From Dyadobacter diqingensis (GTDB lineage Bacteria > Bacteroidota > Bacteroidia > Cytophagales > Spirosomataceae), in the NCBI RefSeq assembly GCF_024220585.1, contig NZ_JAMXKF010000004.1, positions 682,001-746,000 on the forward strand: DNA of 64,000 nucleotides, read 5' to 3'. Shown piece after piece: positions 7,856-16,223 of this stretch (positions are counted from its first letter, which is position 1; every line of letters starts with the position of its first letter). The notes beneath the pieces were generated by a model. That model did no database searches and was not told the DNA's origin. It worked only from the letters and a program-made list of their open reading frames with translations. The position numbers and the translations under genes were made by a program.

Positions 7856-8770
7856 TTATATTTCTTTATGTAGTTTTCGCTGTTGTAAAACGTAACCGGA
7901 TTTAACCAGAAAAACGCCGCTCATGGTCACGATAAATGCCGCAGCCGTAAACCAGGTGATCTTTTCATTTAAAATAATAAATCCAAGCAAAATGGCGACC
8001 AACGGATTGATATAGGCATATACCGAAACCAGTCCGGCCGGCAGTTTAGACATGGCATACAGATAAGAAGCAAAAGCCAGAATTGAGCCGAAAAGGATCA
8101 GGTAAAGTAACGCCATGAAAGAAGTGTTATTCATTTCAGGAATATTATGCCAGTCTTCATTCAGGATGCTTAACCCAAAAAGGCCCAAACCACCTGTCAG
8201 CATTTGTACGCCGGCGTTGAAGAAAGCGTCAGATCCGGACCGGTATGTTTGGGTATACATGCCACCAAGACACCAGAAAATACACGATACAAGCGCGACA
8301 ATGATGCCTTTTAACCCATTGGCATCATGAACAAATTCAAGATTATCGCCAAAAATCAGGACAACACCGCAAAATCCGAGCAGCATACCCGCCAAAATCT
8401 GCCAGTTGATCTTCTCGCTCTTTCTCAGCGTAAGATTCAAAATAATGGTAAAAATAGGTATCATCGAACAGATCAATGCTGCCAGTCCGCTTGGGATAAA
8501 CTTAACCGCCCAGCCAACAATACCAGTCCCGAATGTGATCATGCATAACCCGGGTACCACCTGCAAACCGGCATCGCGCCAGTTCCACTGCGCCCGCTGT
8601 TTGGTAAAAAACAGGAAAGTTAAAAGTAAACTGCCGGCCATTGTATTCCTGATACCCATAAACATAAAAGCCGGGAAACTAGCCACGCCGATCCTCGCGA
8701 CCAGATAGGTCGTCCCCCAGAAAAAACAAACCAGGATCAGTGCTGCGTAGGCTTTAAAATGTGGATTCAT
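7856..8770 (-). CDS. EamA/DMT-family transporter
   Basis: The inner-membrane protein has 304 residues, ten hydrophobic helices and two tandem EamA repeats (about 8-140 and 155-292), the second ending in the usual NPLVAILLGFIILNE stretch. FFWGTTYLVARIG near the N-terminus is typical of the family. Members export amino acids, amines and other metabolites. It heads the minus-strand operon with DinB, NTF2-like and decarboxylase genes. The MocR-type regulator starts 131 bases away on the other strand, a layout common for MocR targets. Export of the decarboxylase product is the simplest hypothesis. Confidence 0.87.
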   Translation of the reverse strand: MNPHFKAYAALILVCFFWGTTYLVARIGVASFPAFMFMGIRNTMAGSLLLTFLFFTKQRAQWNWRDAGLQVVPGLCMITFGTGIVGWAVKFIPSGLAALICSMIPIFTIILNLTLRKSEKINWQILAGMLLGFCGVVLIFGDNLEFVHDANGLKGIIVALVSCIFWCLGGMYTQTYRSGSDAFFNAGVQMLTGGLGLFGLSILNEDWHNIPEMNNTSFMALLYLILFGSILAFASYLYAMSKLPAGLVSVYAYINPLVAILLGFIILNEKITWFTAAAFIVTMSGVFLVKSGYVLQQRKLHKEI

Positions 8771-8901
8771 GTGATACTTTCAAAACTTGTGATAAATGAT
8801 TTTGCAAAAATTCTCCATTTTTTAATTAAAAAACAGATTCACTTTTTTAAATTAGCAGCATAACAGATAATGCAGATCTGTTAATTAAAATTCAAAAACC
8901 T
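8771..8901. promoter_or_regulatory. Divergent promoter region between the EamA operon and the MocR gene
   Basis: These 131 AT-rich bases separate two divergent starts and must hold both promoters. TAAATTAG at about 8848-8855 is a rough match to the Bacteroidota -7 box for the plus-strand gene. No clear repeated operator was found by eye. MocR regulators usually bind direct repeats in such gaps, so this is the place to look. Confidence 0.4.
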
Positions 8902-10338
8902 ATGCAAGATACACTTACGAAAGAAGATTTTCTTTACACTGTTGTTGCGGAACGGCTTGAAAATCAGATTGAAAACAATATACTAAAAACAGGCGATAAA
9001 CTCTTATCACTTCGGGCATTGAGCAAAGAGCAGGGTATCAGCATCAGCACGGCCTACAAAGCTTATATTGAACTTGAAAACAAAGGGTTTATCGAAGCGA
9101 GGCCTAAGTCCGGGTATTTTGTACGTTTCAGCCCTTCGCAATATCCTAAAACGCCGCAAGCGCTCAAACCTGCTTTTAATCCGGTAAAGGCCAGTGTCGA
9201 TGAAATGTTACGGCTCGTTTACAAATCCATCAATCAGGAGGGAATTGTAAAATTGTCCCGAGCCACGCCTTCGGGATCGCTGATACCAGAAGCCAAGCTG
9301 AATAAAGCGATGATGGAAGCGATACGGCGCAGCCCGAACAGCTGTACCGGTTACGAGGAAATTGAAGGAAACCTTACATTGAGAAAACAGATCGCGAAAC
9401 ACGCTTTTAACTGGAACGGAAATATCACCGAAGAAGATGTCGTAACCACACAGGGCTGTATGGAAGCGCTGGTATTTTGTTTGCAGGCAGTGACAGAACC
9501 AGGAGATACCGTCGCGATTGAAAGCCCTACTTATTTCGGAATATTTAATGTGATGAAAAGTCTGGGATTAAAAGTTTTGGAAATCCCGGCGGAACCGGAA
9601 ACGGGTATTAACATCGAATATCTCGAAAAAGCGTTGAAAACCGTTCCTGTAAAAGCCTGTCTGTTTGTACCTAATTTTTGCAATCCGGCGGGTGGTCTGA
9701 TGCCCGACCAACGTAAAAAACAACTGGTTGAACTTCTGGCAAAACATCAGATTCCGCTGATTGAAGACGACATTTACGGCGAAATGTACTTTGGCAAAAC
9801 CCGCCCGAAAACCTGTAAAAGTTTTGACAAGGAAGGATTGGTGATGTTATGCTCATCGGTATCCAAGTCGCTGGCACCGGGTTATCGCGTAGGCTGGTGT
9901 ATTCCGGGCAGGTTTATCGACAAAGTGATCAGCCTTAAACTGAACTATACCGTATCGGCCGCCACACCTACGCAGGCAGCAATCGGACTTTTTTTTGAAA
10001 CCGGGCGATATGACCTGCACATGCGAAACCTCAGAAAAGCACTGCACACGCAATGCCTTCGTTACACGCAGGCGATCTCGGATTATTTCCCCAAAGATAC
10101 CAACGTGAGCCGGCCGCAGGGAGGTTATGTACTTTGGATCGAAATGAACCCGAAAATTGATGCGTTTGTGTTGTTTGAGAAAGCGATCAAAGAAAAAGTC
10201 AGTATAGCGCCTGGCCAGATTTTCAGCACCGACGGCCGTTTTACCAATTACATACGGATCAGTTTTGGCACACCGTACGATGAAACCATCGACAAAAGTC
10301 TTAAAAAGCTGGGGACGCTTGTCGCTGACATGTACTGA
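8902..10338 (+). CDS. MocR-type transcriptional regulator (GntR winged helix fused to aminotransferase-like domain)
   Basis: The protein has 478 residues: a GntR winged helix at about 8-76 (SLRALSKEQGISISTAYKAY is the recognition region) joined to a fold-type I aminotransferase domain at about 115-470. PLP-binding positions are kept: N259 of NFCNPAGG, D290 and Y292 in EDDIYG, and K322 in SSVSKSLAPGYR. MocR proteins sense PLP or PLP-amine adducts and usually control the neighbouring gene, often a transporter or PLP enzyme. Here the divergent operon contains both, so regulation of the EamA-to-decarboxylase genes, with autoregulation, is a strong inference. The full PLP site is consistent with cofactor binding. 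Confidence 0.88.
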   Translation: MQDTLTKEDFLYTVVAERLENQIENNILKTGDKLLSLRALSKEQGISISTAYKAYIELENKGFIEARPKSGYFVRFSPSQYPKTPQALKPAFNPVKASVDEMLRLVYKSINQEGIVKLSRATPSGSLIPEAKLNKAMMEAIRRSPNSCTGYEEIEGNLTLRKQIAKHAFNWNGNITEEDVVTTQGCMEALVFCLQAVTEPGDTVAIESPTYFGIFNVMKSLGLKVLEIPAEPETGINIEYLEKALKTVPVKACLFVPNFCNPAGGLMPDQRKKQLVELLAKHQIPLIEDDIYGEMYFGKTRPKTCKSFDKEGLVMLCSSVSKSLAPGYRVGWCIPGRFIDKVISLKLNYTVSAATPTQAAIGLFFETGRYDLHMRNLRKALHTQCLRYTQAISDYFPKDTNVSRPQGGYVLWIEMNPKIDAFVLFEKAIKEKVSIAPGQIFSTDGRFTNYIRISFGTPYDETIDKSLKKLGTLVADMY

Positions 10339-10608
10339 TTTCCGCGTTAATGAACCCTTTGAACAAAATTTTTCAACGGCGTCAGATCAGACGCATCCGA
10401 TATAACGTGCTCTGAATTAAATTTTTAAAGCCAGAGGCAGATCGAAAAACACATTGCAACAATAGTGCAACTATCTGATTTTCAGCACATGTAACCCTGT
10501 TGCACGCATTTACAAGTTATCTTTGTCAGGAGTTAATCAATTGACGTTATCAACATTAAACTAAAAACCAGATTGGTATTAGAATCATTCAGGTTTTTAA
10601 TCCGGCAC
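10339..10608. promoter_or_regulatory. Leader of the metal ATPase gene: candidate metal-responsive operator and promoter
   Basis: TTGCA-N7-TGCAA lies at 10454-10470, and GTGCAAC (10465-10471) pairs as an inverted repeat with GTTGCAC (10499-10505). An exact Bacteroidota -7 box, TATCTTTG, is at 10518-10525, with TTG 15 bases upstream, closer than the usual spacing. A transcript would start near 10532 and have a leader of about 75 bases. Repeats of TTGCA overlapping a promoter before a metal exporter suggest a Zur-, ArsR- or MerR-type operator; no regulator gene is adjacent. A short inverted repeat at 10379-10394 without a T run follows the MocR gene. Confidence 0.45.
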
Positions 10609-12621
10609 ATGAAAAACGAAAGTAATATCAAACACGTACACGAGGGAGACAGCTGCTGCGGCTCCGAAACCGCGACTTCTCACAATCATAAACATAAGTC
10701 CGACCACAACCATAATCACGATCATGGCGATCATGACCACGACCATGACCACGACCACGGTGGTGAAAATGCCGGATTACTTCAAAGCCGCTGGACTTTG
10801 TGGCTAAGCCTGCTGATACTTGCAGTTTTTCTGATTGCCAGCTTTATTCTGCACATTGAGATTAATCGTTATGTGGAAATCGCGCTGATGCTTTCCGCTT
10901 ATCTTCTTGCCGGTTACAAAACGGTAATCAGGGCTTTTCAACGTGTCGGCCGGGGTGATCTGTTTAACGAATTTACCTTAATGACGATCGCTACATTTGG
11001 CGCTTTTTATATAGGCGAATTCAGCGAAGGTGTTGCGGTTATGATCTTTTATGAAATCGGTGAGCTAATTCAGGATCTGGCTGTCAGCAAATCGAAACGT
11101 TCCATCAAAGCACTTTTGGATATTCGTCCTGAGGCTGTCACGGTAATCCGCGAACACAAAAATCTGGTGGTTTCACCTCTGGATGTCCTGCCCGGTGAAC
11201 GAATACTGGTAAAGGCTGGGGAAAAGGTCGCGCTGGACGGAATTCTGGTTTCGGATTCAGGAACATTTAATACGGCTGCGCTTACAGGAGAGTCAAAACC
11301 GAGTGTGAAAACCAGGGATGAATCGATTTTGGCCGGGATGATCAATACCGAAAAAACGGTGGAAATCGAAGTTAAGTCACTCTTCAAAGACTCCAAGCTA
11401 TCACGTATATTGGAGATGGTTCAGGACGCAACAGCAAGAAAAGCACCTACACAACTATTAGTCAGCCGATTAGCCAAGATATACACGCCCATTGTTTTCG
11501 GTCTGGCATTGCTGATTATCCTTGTGCCTTATTTCTTTGTCCAAAATTATGACTTCCAGCAATGGTTATATCGCGGCATGGTGTTTCTGGTAATAGCCTG
11601 CCCTTGTGCACTGACGATTTCGATTCCCCTGGGTTATTTTGGCGGTATCGGATTGGCATCAAGAAACGGGATTCTGGTAAAAGGATCAAACTTTCTGGAT
11701 GTTGTCACCAATATCGACACGGTTGTTTCGGATAAAACAGGCACGTTAACAAAAGGTATTTTTGCTGTGCAGAAAGTTGAGACAAATCTGAATCTCGATC
11801 AGTTTCTGACTCTTGCCGCTTCTCTGGAAAGTTATTCCACCCACCCGGTAGCCAAAGCCGTTGTGCAATACGCCGATCGCAGTGTACTCGCCAAACCCGT
11901 GGATGTGACAGAATATGCAGGATTAGGACTTCAAGGGACTGTGGAAAGCAAAATGGTTCTTGCGGGCAATACCAAACTGATGCAGAAGTTTTCCGTGCAA
12001 TATCCCGAGGATCTCGAAAAAATTGTTGAGACGATTGTTCTCGTGGCTGTTGATAATCAATATGCTGGATATCTCACGATCGCTGACGAAATAAAGGAAG
12101 ATTCAGCACAAACAATAAAAGACCTGAAAGCGCTGGGCATCGAAACCATTATGCTCTCCGGCGACAAACTGGCTGTCACTTCGGCTATTGCGTCGCAACT
12201 GTTGATCGACAAAAGTTACGGAGATTTACTCCCGGAAGATAAGGTCAGAATTGTACAGGAATTAAAAGATCAGGGAAAGAAAATTGCCTTTGTAGGCGAC
12301 GGTGTGAATGATGCACCAGTCATCGCACTGGCTGATGTGGGTATGGCAATGGGAGGTTTAGGATCCGACGCGGCCATCGAAACCGCGGATATCGTTATTC
12401 AGAATGACCAGCCCTCAAAAATTGTATCGGCCATTAAGGCAGGAAAAATCACTAAATCCATTGTTTACCAAAATATTGGGCTGGCGATGGGTATTAAAGT
12501 CCTGGTCATGATACTGGGTGCCGGGGGAATTGCTACCCTTTGGGAGGCAGTATTTGCTGATGTTGGGGTAGCGCTGCTGGCAATTTTAAATGCATTCCGG
12601 ATTCAGGGGAAACGCTTGTAA
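10609..12621 (+). CDS. P1B-type heavy-metal-translocating ATPase (Zn/Cd/Pb-like) with His-rich N-terminus
   Basis: I start at ATG 10609 (670 residues); the open frame extends 12 codons further to a TTG, but the ATG gives the usual beginning. The N-terminus lacks an HMA domain and carries a DSCCGSET cysteine pair followed by about 30 residues rich in His and Asp. Then come membrane helices, the CPC transport motif at 331-333 (IACPCALTIS), the phosphorylation site D375 in DKTGTLTKG, an HP motif (THPVAKAV), and GDGVNDAPV. The protein uses ATP to pump a soft or borderline metal such as zinc or cadmium out of the cytoplasm. The His tract probably binds metal. A strong terminator follows. Confidence 0.92.
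   Translation: MKNESNIKHVHEGDSCCGSETATSHNHKHKSDHNHNHDHGDHDHDHDHDHGGENAGLLQSRWTLWLSLLILAVFLIASFILHIEINRYVEIALMLSAYLLAGYKTVIRAFQRVGRGDLFNEFTLMTIATFGAFYIGEFSEGVAVMIFYEIGELIQDLAVSKSKRSIKALLDIRPEAVTVIREHKNLVVSPLDVLPGERILVKAGEKVALDGILVSDSGTFNTAALTGESKPSVKTRDESILAGMINTEKTVEIEVKSLFKDSKLSRILEMVQDATARKAPTQLLVSRLAKIYTPIVFGLALLIILVPYFFVQNYDFQQWLYRGMVFLVIACPCALTISIPLGYFGGIGLASRNGILVKGSNFLDVVTNIDTVVSDKTGTLTKGIFAVQKVETNLNLDQFLTLAASLESYSTHPVAKAVVQYADRSVLAKPVDVTEYAGLGLQGTVESKMVLAGNTKLMQKFSVQYPEDLEKIVETIVLVAVDNQYAGYLTIADEIKEDSAQTIKDLKALGIETIMLSGDKLAVTSAIASQLLIDKSYGDLLPEDKVRIVQELKDQGKKIAFVGDGVNDAPVIALADVGMAMGGLGSDAAIETADIVIQNDQPSKIVSAIKAGKITKSIVYQNIGLAMGIKVLVMILGAGGIATLWEAVFADVGVALLAILNAFRIQGKRL
10676..10764 (+). 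repeat. His/Asp-codon repeat inside the metal ATPase gene
   Basis: Hexamer-like units of the type GACCAY/GATCAT are repeated in tandem, best between 10720 and 10764, and encode alternating Asp-His residues. The tract is a likely site of length variation between strains by slippage. Confidence 0.7.
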
Positions 12622-12982
12622 GCGTTTTCCACTCTAACCTGAGCTTATACTTTATTTACCAATCCTGAGGCACAGGCCCCAAGAAGTCAACAGGGGCGTG
12701 ACCCTTTGAAAAGTTGACTTCTTTTTTTCAGACCATCTCCCTGCCCTTCTCCCAACACCCAACACTTTTTTCTACCCATCCCCTTTCCGTTTGCTCAGTT
12801 ATTTATTACATTAGGAAAGCAATTACTATCATTGTTGCCTAAGACATCAAAATGTAAATGGGGATAAGATTCCAATGCGTCGGCAAGCGCATTTTATCAG
12901 ATGGCATGCTAATTGTAAACCTTTCCTTGATAGAGGGCGATAGAAGAAATTCGCTCCCGATCATTCATTAACACAAGACAGT
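12622..12982. other. Intergenic region with terminator and leader of the next gene
   Basis: The first part holds the terminator listed separately. The rest (12740-12982) shows a 6-bp hairpin (AATGCG 12874-12879, CGCATT 12888-12893) followed by four T, and no convincing -7 box. No open frame here looks coding, and no RNA gene was recognised. Confidence 0.5.
12681..12728 (+). terminator. Rho-independent terminator after the metal ATPase gene
   Basis: An 11-bp perfect stem (12681-12691 with 12713-12723) is followed by a T run to 12728. The 21-base loop contains a smaller AGGG/CCCT hairpin. Confidence 0.85.
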
Positions 12983-13606
12983 ATGCCGGTAAATAAATTT
13001 CACACATATGTTTCCACTGGTCTCAAACAGATTTTTATCCTGCTGATCTGTTTGCTTGCCCACGATACGTATGCCCAGCAATATAGAAATTATTCGGTGC
13101 TGTGGCGTGGAAAAGAGATCGGTTTTTTGAAGGCGACATCCCAAAGTCAGCCGCACGGACAGTTTTATGCGACGGACAGCGAGATGAACGTGAACATGTT
13201 ATTATCGTTTCACATTCAGTCAAATACGACCAATCTTTTCACAAACTCACAGCTTAAAGAAGCTCAGGTACAACGTTTCGTGAATAAGAAAAAGAAGCTG
13301 ACAAGCACCACGCACTACAACGATAATCACTACGAATTAAAAAAGGATAAGGACGATGTCGTGAAAATGAAGAGCAATATACCGGCCACTGTAACCTGGT
13401 TATACTTCAACGAACCCATCGCAAAAAGTGAAATCTATTCGGAAGTTTTCCTGACTTTTCTTAAATTCAAGGAAATTGCAGCTTCGGTTTACGAAACCAC
13501 CCTCCCGGATGGCGACGTCATGACATACACCTACCGGGCCGGCGTTTTACAGCGCGTCGAGATCGAGTCAGGATATGGAGAATTTATTTTTAAATTGAAA
13601 ATTTAA
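12983..13606 (+). CDS. Secreted protein of DUF6134-like type
   Basis: The protein has 207 residues with a signal peptide of about 32 (hydrophobic FILLICLLAHDTYAQ, cleavage after AQ). The mature part alternates strands and contains YSVLWRGKEIGFLKA near its start and EIESGYGEFIFKLKI at its end, the look of the Bacteroidota periplasmic or surface family annotated as DUF6134. No catalytic motif is visible. It stands alone between a terminator and a lipoprotein gene. The function is unknown; the family name is from memory of the pattern. Confidence 0.65.
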   Translation: MPVNKFHTYVSTGLKQIFILLICLLAHDTYAQQYRNYSVLWRGKEIGFLKATSQSQPHGQFYATDSEMNVNMLLSFHIQSNTTNLFTNSQLKEAQVQRFVNKKKKLTSTTHYNDNHYELKKDKDDVVKMKSNIPATVTWLYFNEPIAKSEIYSEVFLTFLKFKEIAASVYETTLPDGDVMTYTYRAGVLQRVEIESGYGEFIFKLKI

Positions 13607-13787
13607 CTTCTTTTCTACCAGTTGATTAACAAAAAATAGAATTGTTTCGCCCCTGAAATACAAAATTAACGAAAACAAAAAACGCTTTTCATGCGTTGTA
13701 AATAAGCCTGGCACTGAAAAAAGATCAAAAACCTGTGTAGAAACGGGAATGATTTTTTAAGAAAGAACTGTAAACCAACCAATCGTT

Positions 13788-14183
13788 ATGAAGAAACTAC
13801 TATTATGCATCTTTGCCCTGGTGGCACTGCTACATCTCAGTTGTTCAAAAGAGAAGTCATTGGATAATGATGTTGCAGCAAAAGGCGATGTAGAAATCAG
13901 ACTTAAAAATGCAAGTTTACTCCCTTTTGAAAACATCGAAGTAAACACAAGTGGTGGTGTCAATAAATATGGTACTTTACCTGATAGTCAGCTGTCTGAC
14001 TACAAAAAATTCGATTTCGCCTATCGTTACAGCTTCGTAAAACTTGATATTAACGGAGAACCTTATATCATCCAGCCTATTGACTACGTAGGAGAAGACA
14101 AGCTCAAAGGTGGAAAATATACCTACGAAATTCATCTGGATCCGGAGGGAAATCAGATTTACATGAAATTATTAAACGATTGA
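13788..14183 (+). CDS. Small lipoprotein, unknown function
   Basis: The protein has 131 residues. A lipoprotein signal peptide ends in LHLSC (Cys about 19), so the mature protein of about 112 residues is lipid-anchored in the envelope. The mature part is beta-rich and polar, with RLKNASLLPFENIEVNTSGG and a C-terminal YEIHLDPEGNQIYMKLLND. I do not recognise a family. It lies 94 bases before a serine hydrolase gene, perhaps with its own promoter. The 181-base gap before it holds only a weak AACGC/GCGTT hairpin near 13681-13697. Confidence 0.7.
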   Translation: MKKLLLCIFALVALLHLSCSKEKSLDNDVAAKGDVEIRLKNASLLPFENIEVNTSGGVNKYGTLPDSQLSDYKKFDFAYRYSFVKLDINGEPYIIQPIDYVGEDKLKGGKYTYEIHLDPEGNQIYMKLLND

Positions 14184-14276
14184 TATCGTAAATTGAGAAA
14201 TTCGTGAGGTTAATGGAGTACACACATTGTGGATTCCATTACCTTCACGAAGAAATAAATACTCAATTACTATATC

Positions 14277-15848
14277 ATGAAAAGATTTATTCTCCCTTTA
14301 TCTGTTCTGTTATATCCGGCTGCTTACGGCCAAACGAAAAATCACCCGGTAAAAAAGTCCGTTACCACACATTCACAAACCTATCAGCCGCCGGTATTCA
14401 CCGACCCGGATCGTCTTACAAAAATTAAAGCCGCTTTGCCGGTTGTAGAGAAGCTGTACAGGGAATACGCTGAGAAAAACAATTTTCCAGGCCTTGCATT
14501 TGGCGTGGTCGTGGATGACCAGGTTTTGTATGCGGACGGTTATGGATACACCGATCTTGCAAAGAAGACAAAGGCCTCGGGAAAATCGCTTTTCCGTATT
14601 GCTTCGATGAGTAAGAGTGTGACTACCATGGCCATTTTAAAGCTCAGGGATGAAGGAAAGTTAAAACTTGACGATCCGGCGTATCTCTATATTCCTGAAC
14701 TAAAAGCAATGCCTCTGCTAACAACGGATTCTCCAGCCATTACGGTTCGCAATTTAATGACGCATACCGCAGGTTTTCCGGAAGATAACCCCTGGGGCGA
14801 CCGACAGCTTGATACACAAGACGAGGCGTTGATTAAACTGATACAAGACGGATTGTCAAACTCCAATGTGCCCGGTGTTCAGTATGAATACAGCAACCTG
14901 GGTTTTGCCATGCTTGGAAAGATTATCAGCCATGTTACCGGCATTTCGTACCAACAGTACATCAATGATCAGATTTTCAAACCACTTGGAATGAACAATA
15001 CCCTTTGGGAATATACCAAGGCGCCTGCGGATTTGCTCGCCCATGGTTATCGCCGGGAAGATGGCCAGTGGAAAGAAGAAGAATTGTTACACGACGGCAC
15101 TTATGGCGCGATGGGTGGCATACTGACTTCCATTGAAGACTTCGGGAAATACATGGCGTTTCATCTCGCTGCCTGGCCTCCCAAAGACGGAAAAGAAACC
15201 GGACCCGTCAAACGGAGCTCGGTCCGTGAAATGCAGCAGCCCTGGACTTTCAATAACCTGAACACAAAATTCAGCTATCCAAATGGCCGGAACTGTGCTT
15301 TGGTCAGCAGTTATGGATATGGGCTTCGGATCAGCCGTGATTGTGAAAATCGTTTGTTTGCAGGCCATACAGGTGGTTTGCCGGGATTTGGCAGCCAGTG
15401 GTGGATTATGCCCGAATACGGAATTGGCGTAATTGCCAATGGAAATTTAACCTACGCGGGAATGAATACCGTCAACTTTGCCGTGATGGATACGCTCATA
15501 TCAATCGCAGGGCTCAAACCTCGGGAGCTTCCGGTATCGCCAGTTTTGAAACAACTTAAAGCGGAATTGGTTAAACTGCTTCCAGACTGGACGGAATCCA
15601 CCGCTTCAGGGATTTTCGCTGTTAATTTTTTCCCTGATAAATCATTAGAGATAAGAAGAAAAGACACGCAGCAGCTTTTCGCCAAAATTGGTAAAATCAA
15701 AAATATAACGGAACTGATACCGGAAAATCAGCTTCGCGGCAACTTTCATATCCAAGGTGAAAACGGGACATTGAACGTATATTTTACATTAACTCCTGAA
15801 AATCCTGCACTGATTCAGCAGCTCGATGTAAAGCAGATTTCAAAATAG
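14277..15848 (+). CDS. Secreted serine hydrolase of the class C beta-lactamase/penicillin-binding fold
   Basis: The protein has 523 residues with a signal peptide of about 19 ending AYGQ. The catalytic SxxK is SMSK at 110-113 (RIASMSKSVT), followed by YSN at 203-205 (YEYSNLGF) and HTGG in the C-terminal half (GHTGGLPGF), the three motifs of family S12 and class C enzymes. Members include beta-lactamases, D-aminopeptidases, carboxypeptidases and esterases; this one carries a further C-terminal domain of about 110 residues, so it is more likely a peptidase or esterase than a resistance enzyme. The next gene, DUF1801, begins three bases after the stop and is probably cotranscribed. Confidence 0.87.
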   Translation: MKRFILPLSVLLYPAAYGQTKNHPVKKSVTTHSQTYQPPVFTDPDRLTKIKAALPVVEKLYREYAEKNNFPGLAFGVVVDDQVLYADGYGYTDLAKKTKASGKSLFRIASMSKSVTTMAILKLRDEGKLKLDDPAYLYIPELKAMPLLTTDSPAITVRNLMTHTAGFPEDNPWGDRQLDTQDEALIKLIQDGLSNSNVPGVQYEYSNLGFAMLGKIISHVTGISYQQYINDQIFKPLGMNNTLWEYTKAPADLLAHGYRREDGQWKEEELLHDGTYGAMGGILTSIEDFGKYMAFHLAAWPPKDGKETGPVKRSSVREMQQPWTFNNLNTKFSYPNGRNCALVSSYGYGLRISRDCENRLFAGHTGGLPGFGSQWWIMPEYGIGVIANGNLTYAGMNTVNFAVMDTLISIAGLKPRELPVSPVLKQLKAELVKLLPDWTESTASGIFAVNFFPDKSLEIRRKDTQQLFAKIGKIKNITELIPENQLRGNFHIQGENGTLNVYFTLTPENPALIQQLDVKQISK

Positions 15849-15851
15849 ATT

Positions 15852-16223
15852 ATGAAAGAAACAGACAATTATTATTTACAGAAAGAAGAGCCGGTGAAAA
15901 GCTGTCTTTCGGCATTACGAAAGATCATACTCGACAGAAATCCGGAAATTACGGAGGCCTGGAAATACCGTATGCCTTTTTTCTGTTACAAAGGTAAAAT
16001 GTTCTGTTACTTGTGGATTGATAAAAAAACCAATTTCCCTTATCTGGGCATTGTGGAAGGAAAAAAGATCGATCATCCCGGATTAGTCCAGGATGATCGA
16101 TCCAGAATGAAAATTATGACATTTAATCCCAATGAGGACCTGCCACTGGAAACGATTCTCGATATTCTGGACAGCGTACTGTTGCTCTACACCAGCGGAT
16201 TAATCAAAACAAAAACCCGGTAA
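15852..16223 (+). CDS. DUF1801 family protein
   Basis: The protein has 123 residues and shows the YdhG/DUF1801 pattern: an N-terminal helix (LSALRKIILDRNPEITEAWKYRM), a strand with FFCYKGKMFCYLWID, and a C-terminal helix. The fold is a small cytosolic alpha+beta domain of unknown biochemical role. It starts three bases after the serine hydrolase. Its stop abuts the stop of the converging M61 gene with no base between. The coding sequence contains a perfect 12-bp inverted repeat, listed separately. Confidence 0.82.
   Translation: MKETDNYYLQKEEPVKSCLSALRKIILDRNPEITEAWKYRMPFFCYKGKMFCYLWIDKKTNFPYLGIVEGKKIDHPGLVQDDRSRMKIMTFNPNEDLPLETILDILDSVLLLYTSGLIKTKTR
16067..16102. repeat. Perfect 12-bp inverted repeat inside the DUF1801 gene
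   Basis: GATCGATCATCC at 16067-16078 is the exact reverse complement of 16091-16102, with a 12-base loop. No T run follows, so it is not an ordinary terminator, though the hairpin would be stable in the mRNA near the 3' end of this gene. Confidence 0.7.

Noticed and set aside
12874..12895. Hairpin AATGCG/CGCATT with four T as a terminator or riboswitch
   Set aside because: The stem is only 6 bp with a long loop and it lies in the leader of the next gene; no aptamer pattern was seen.
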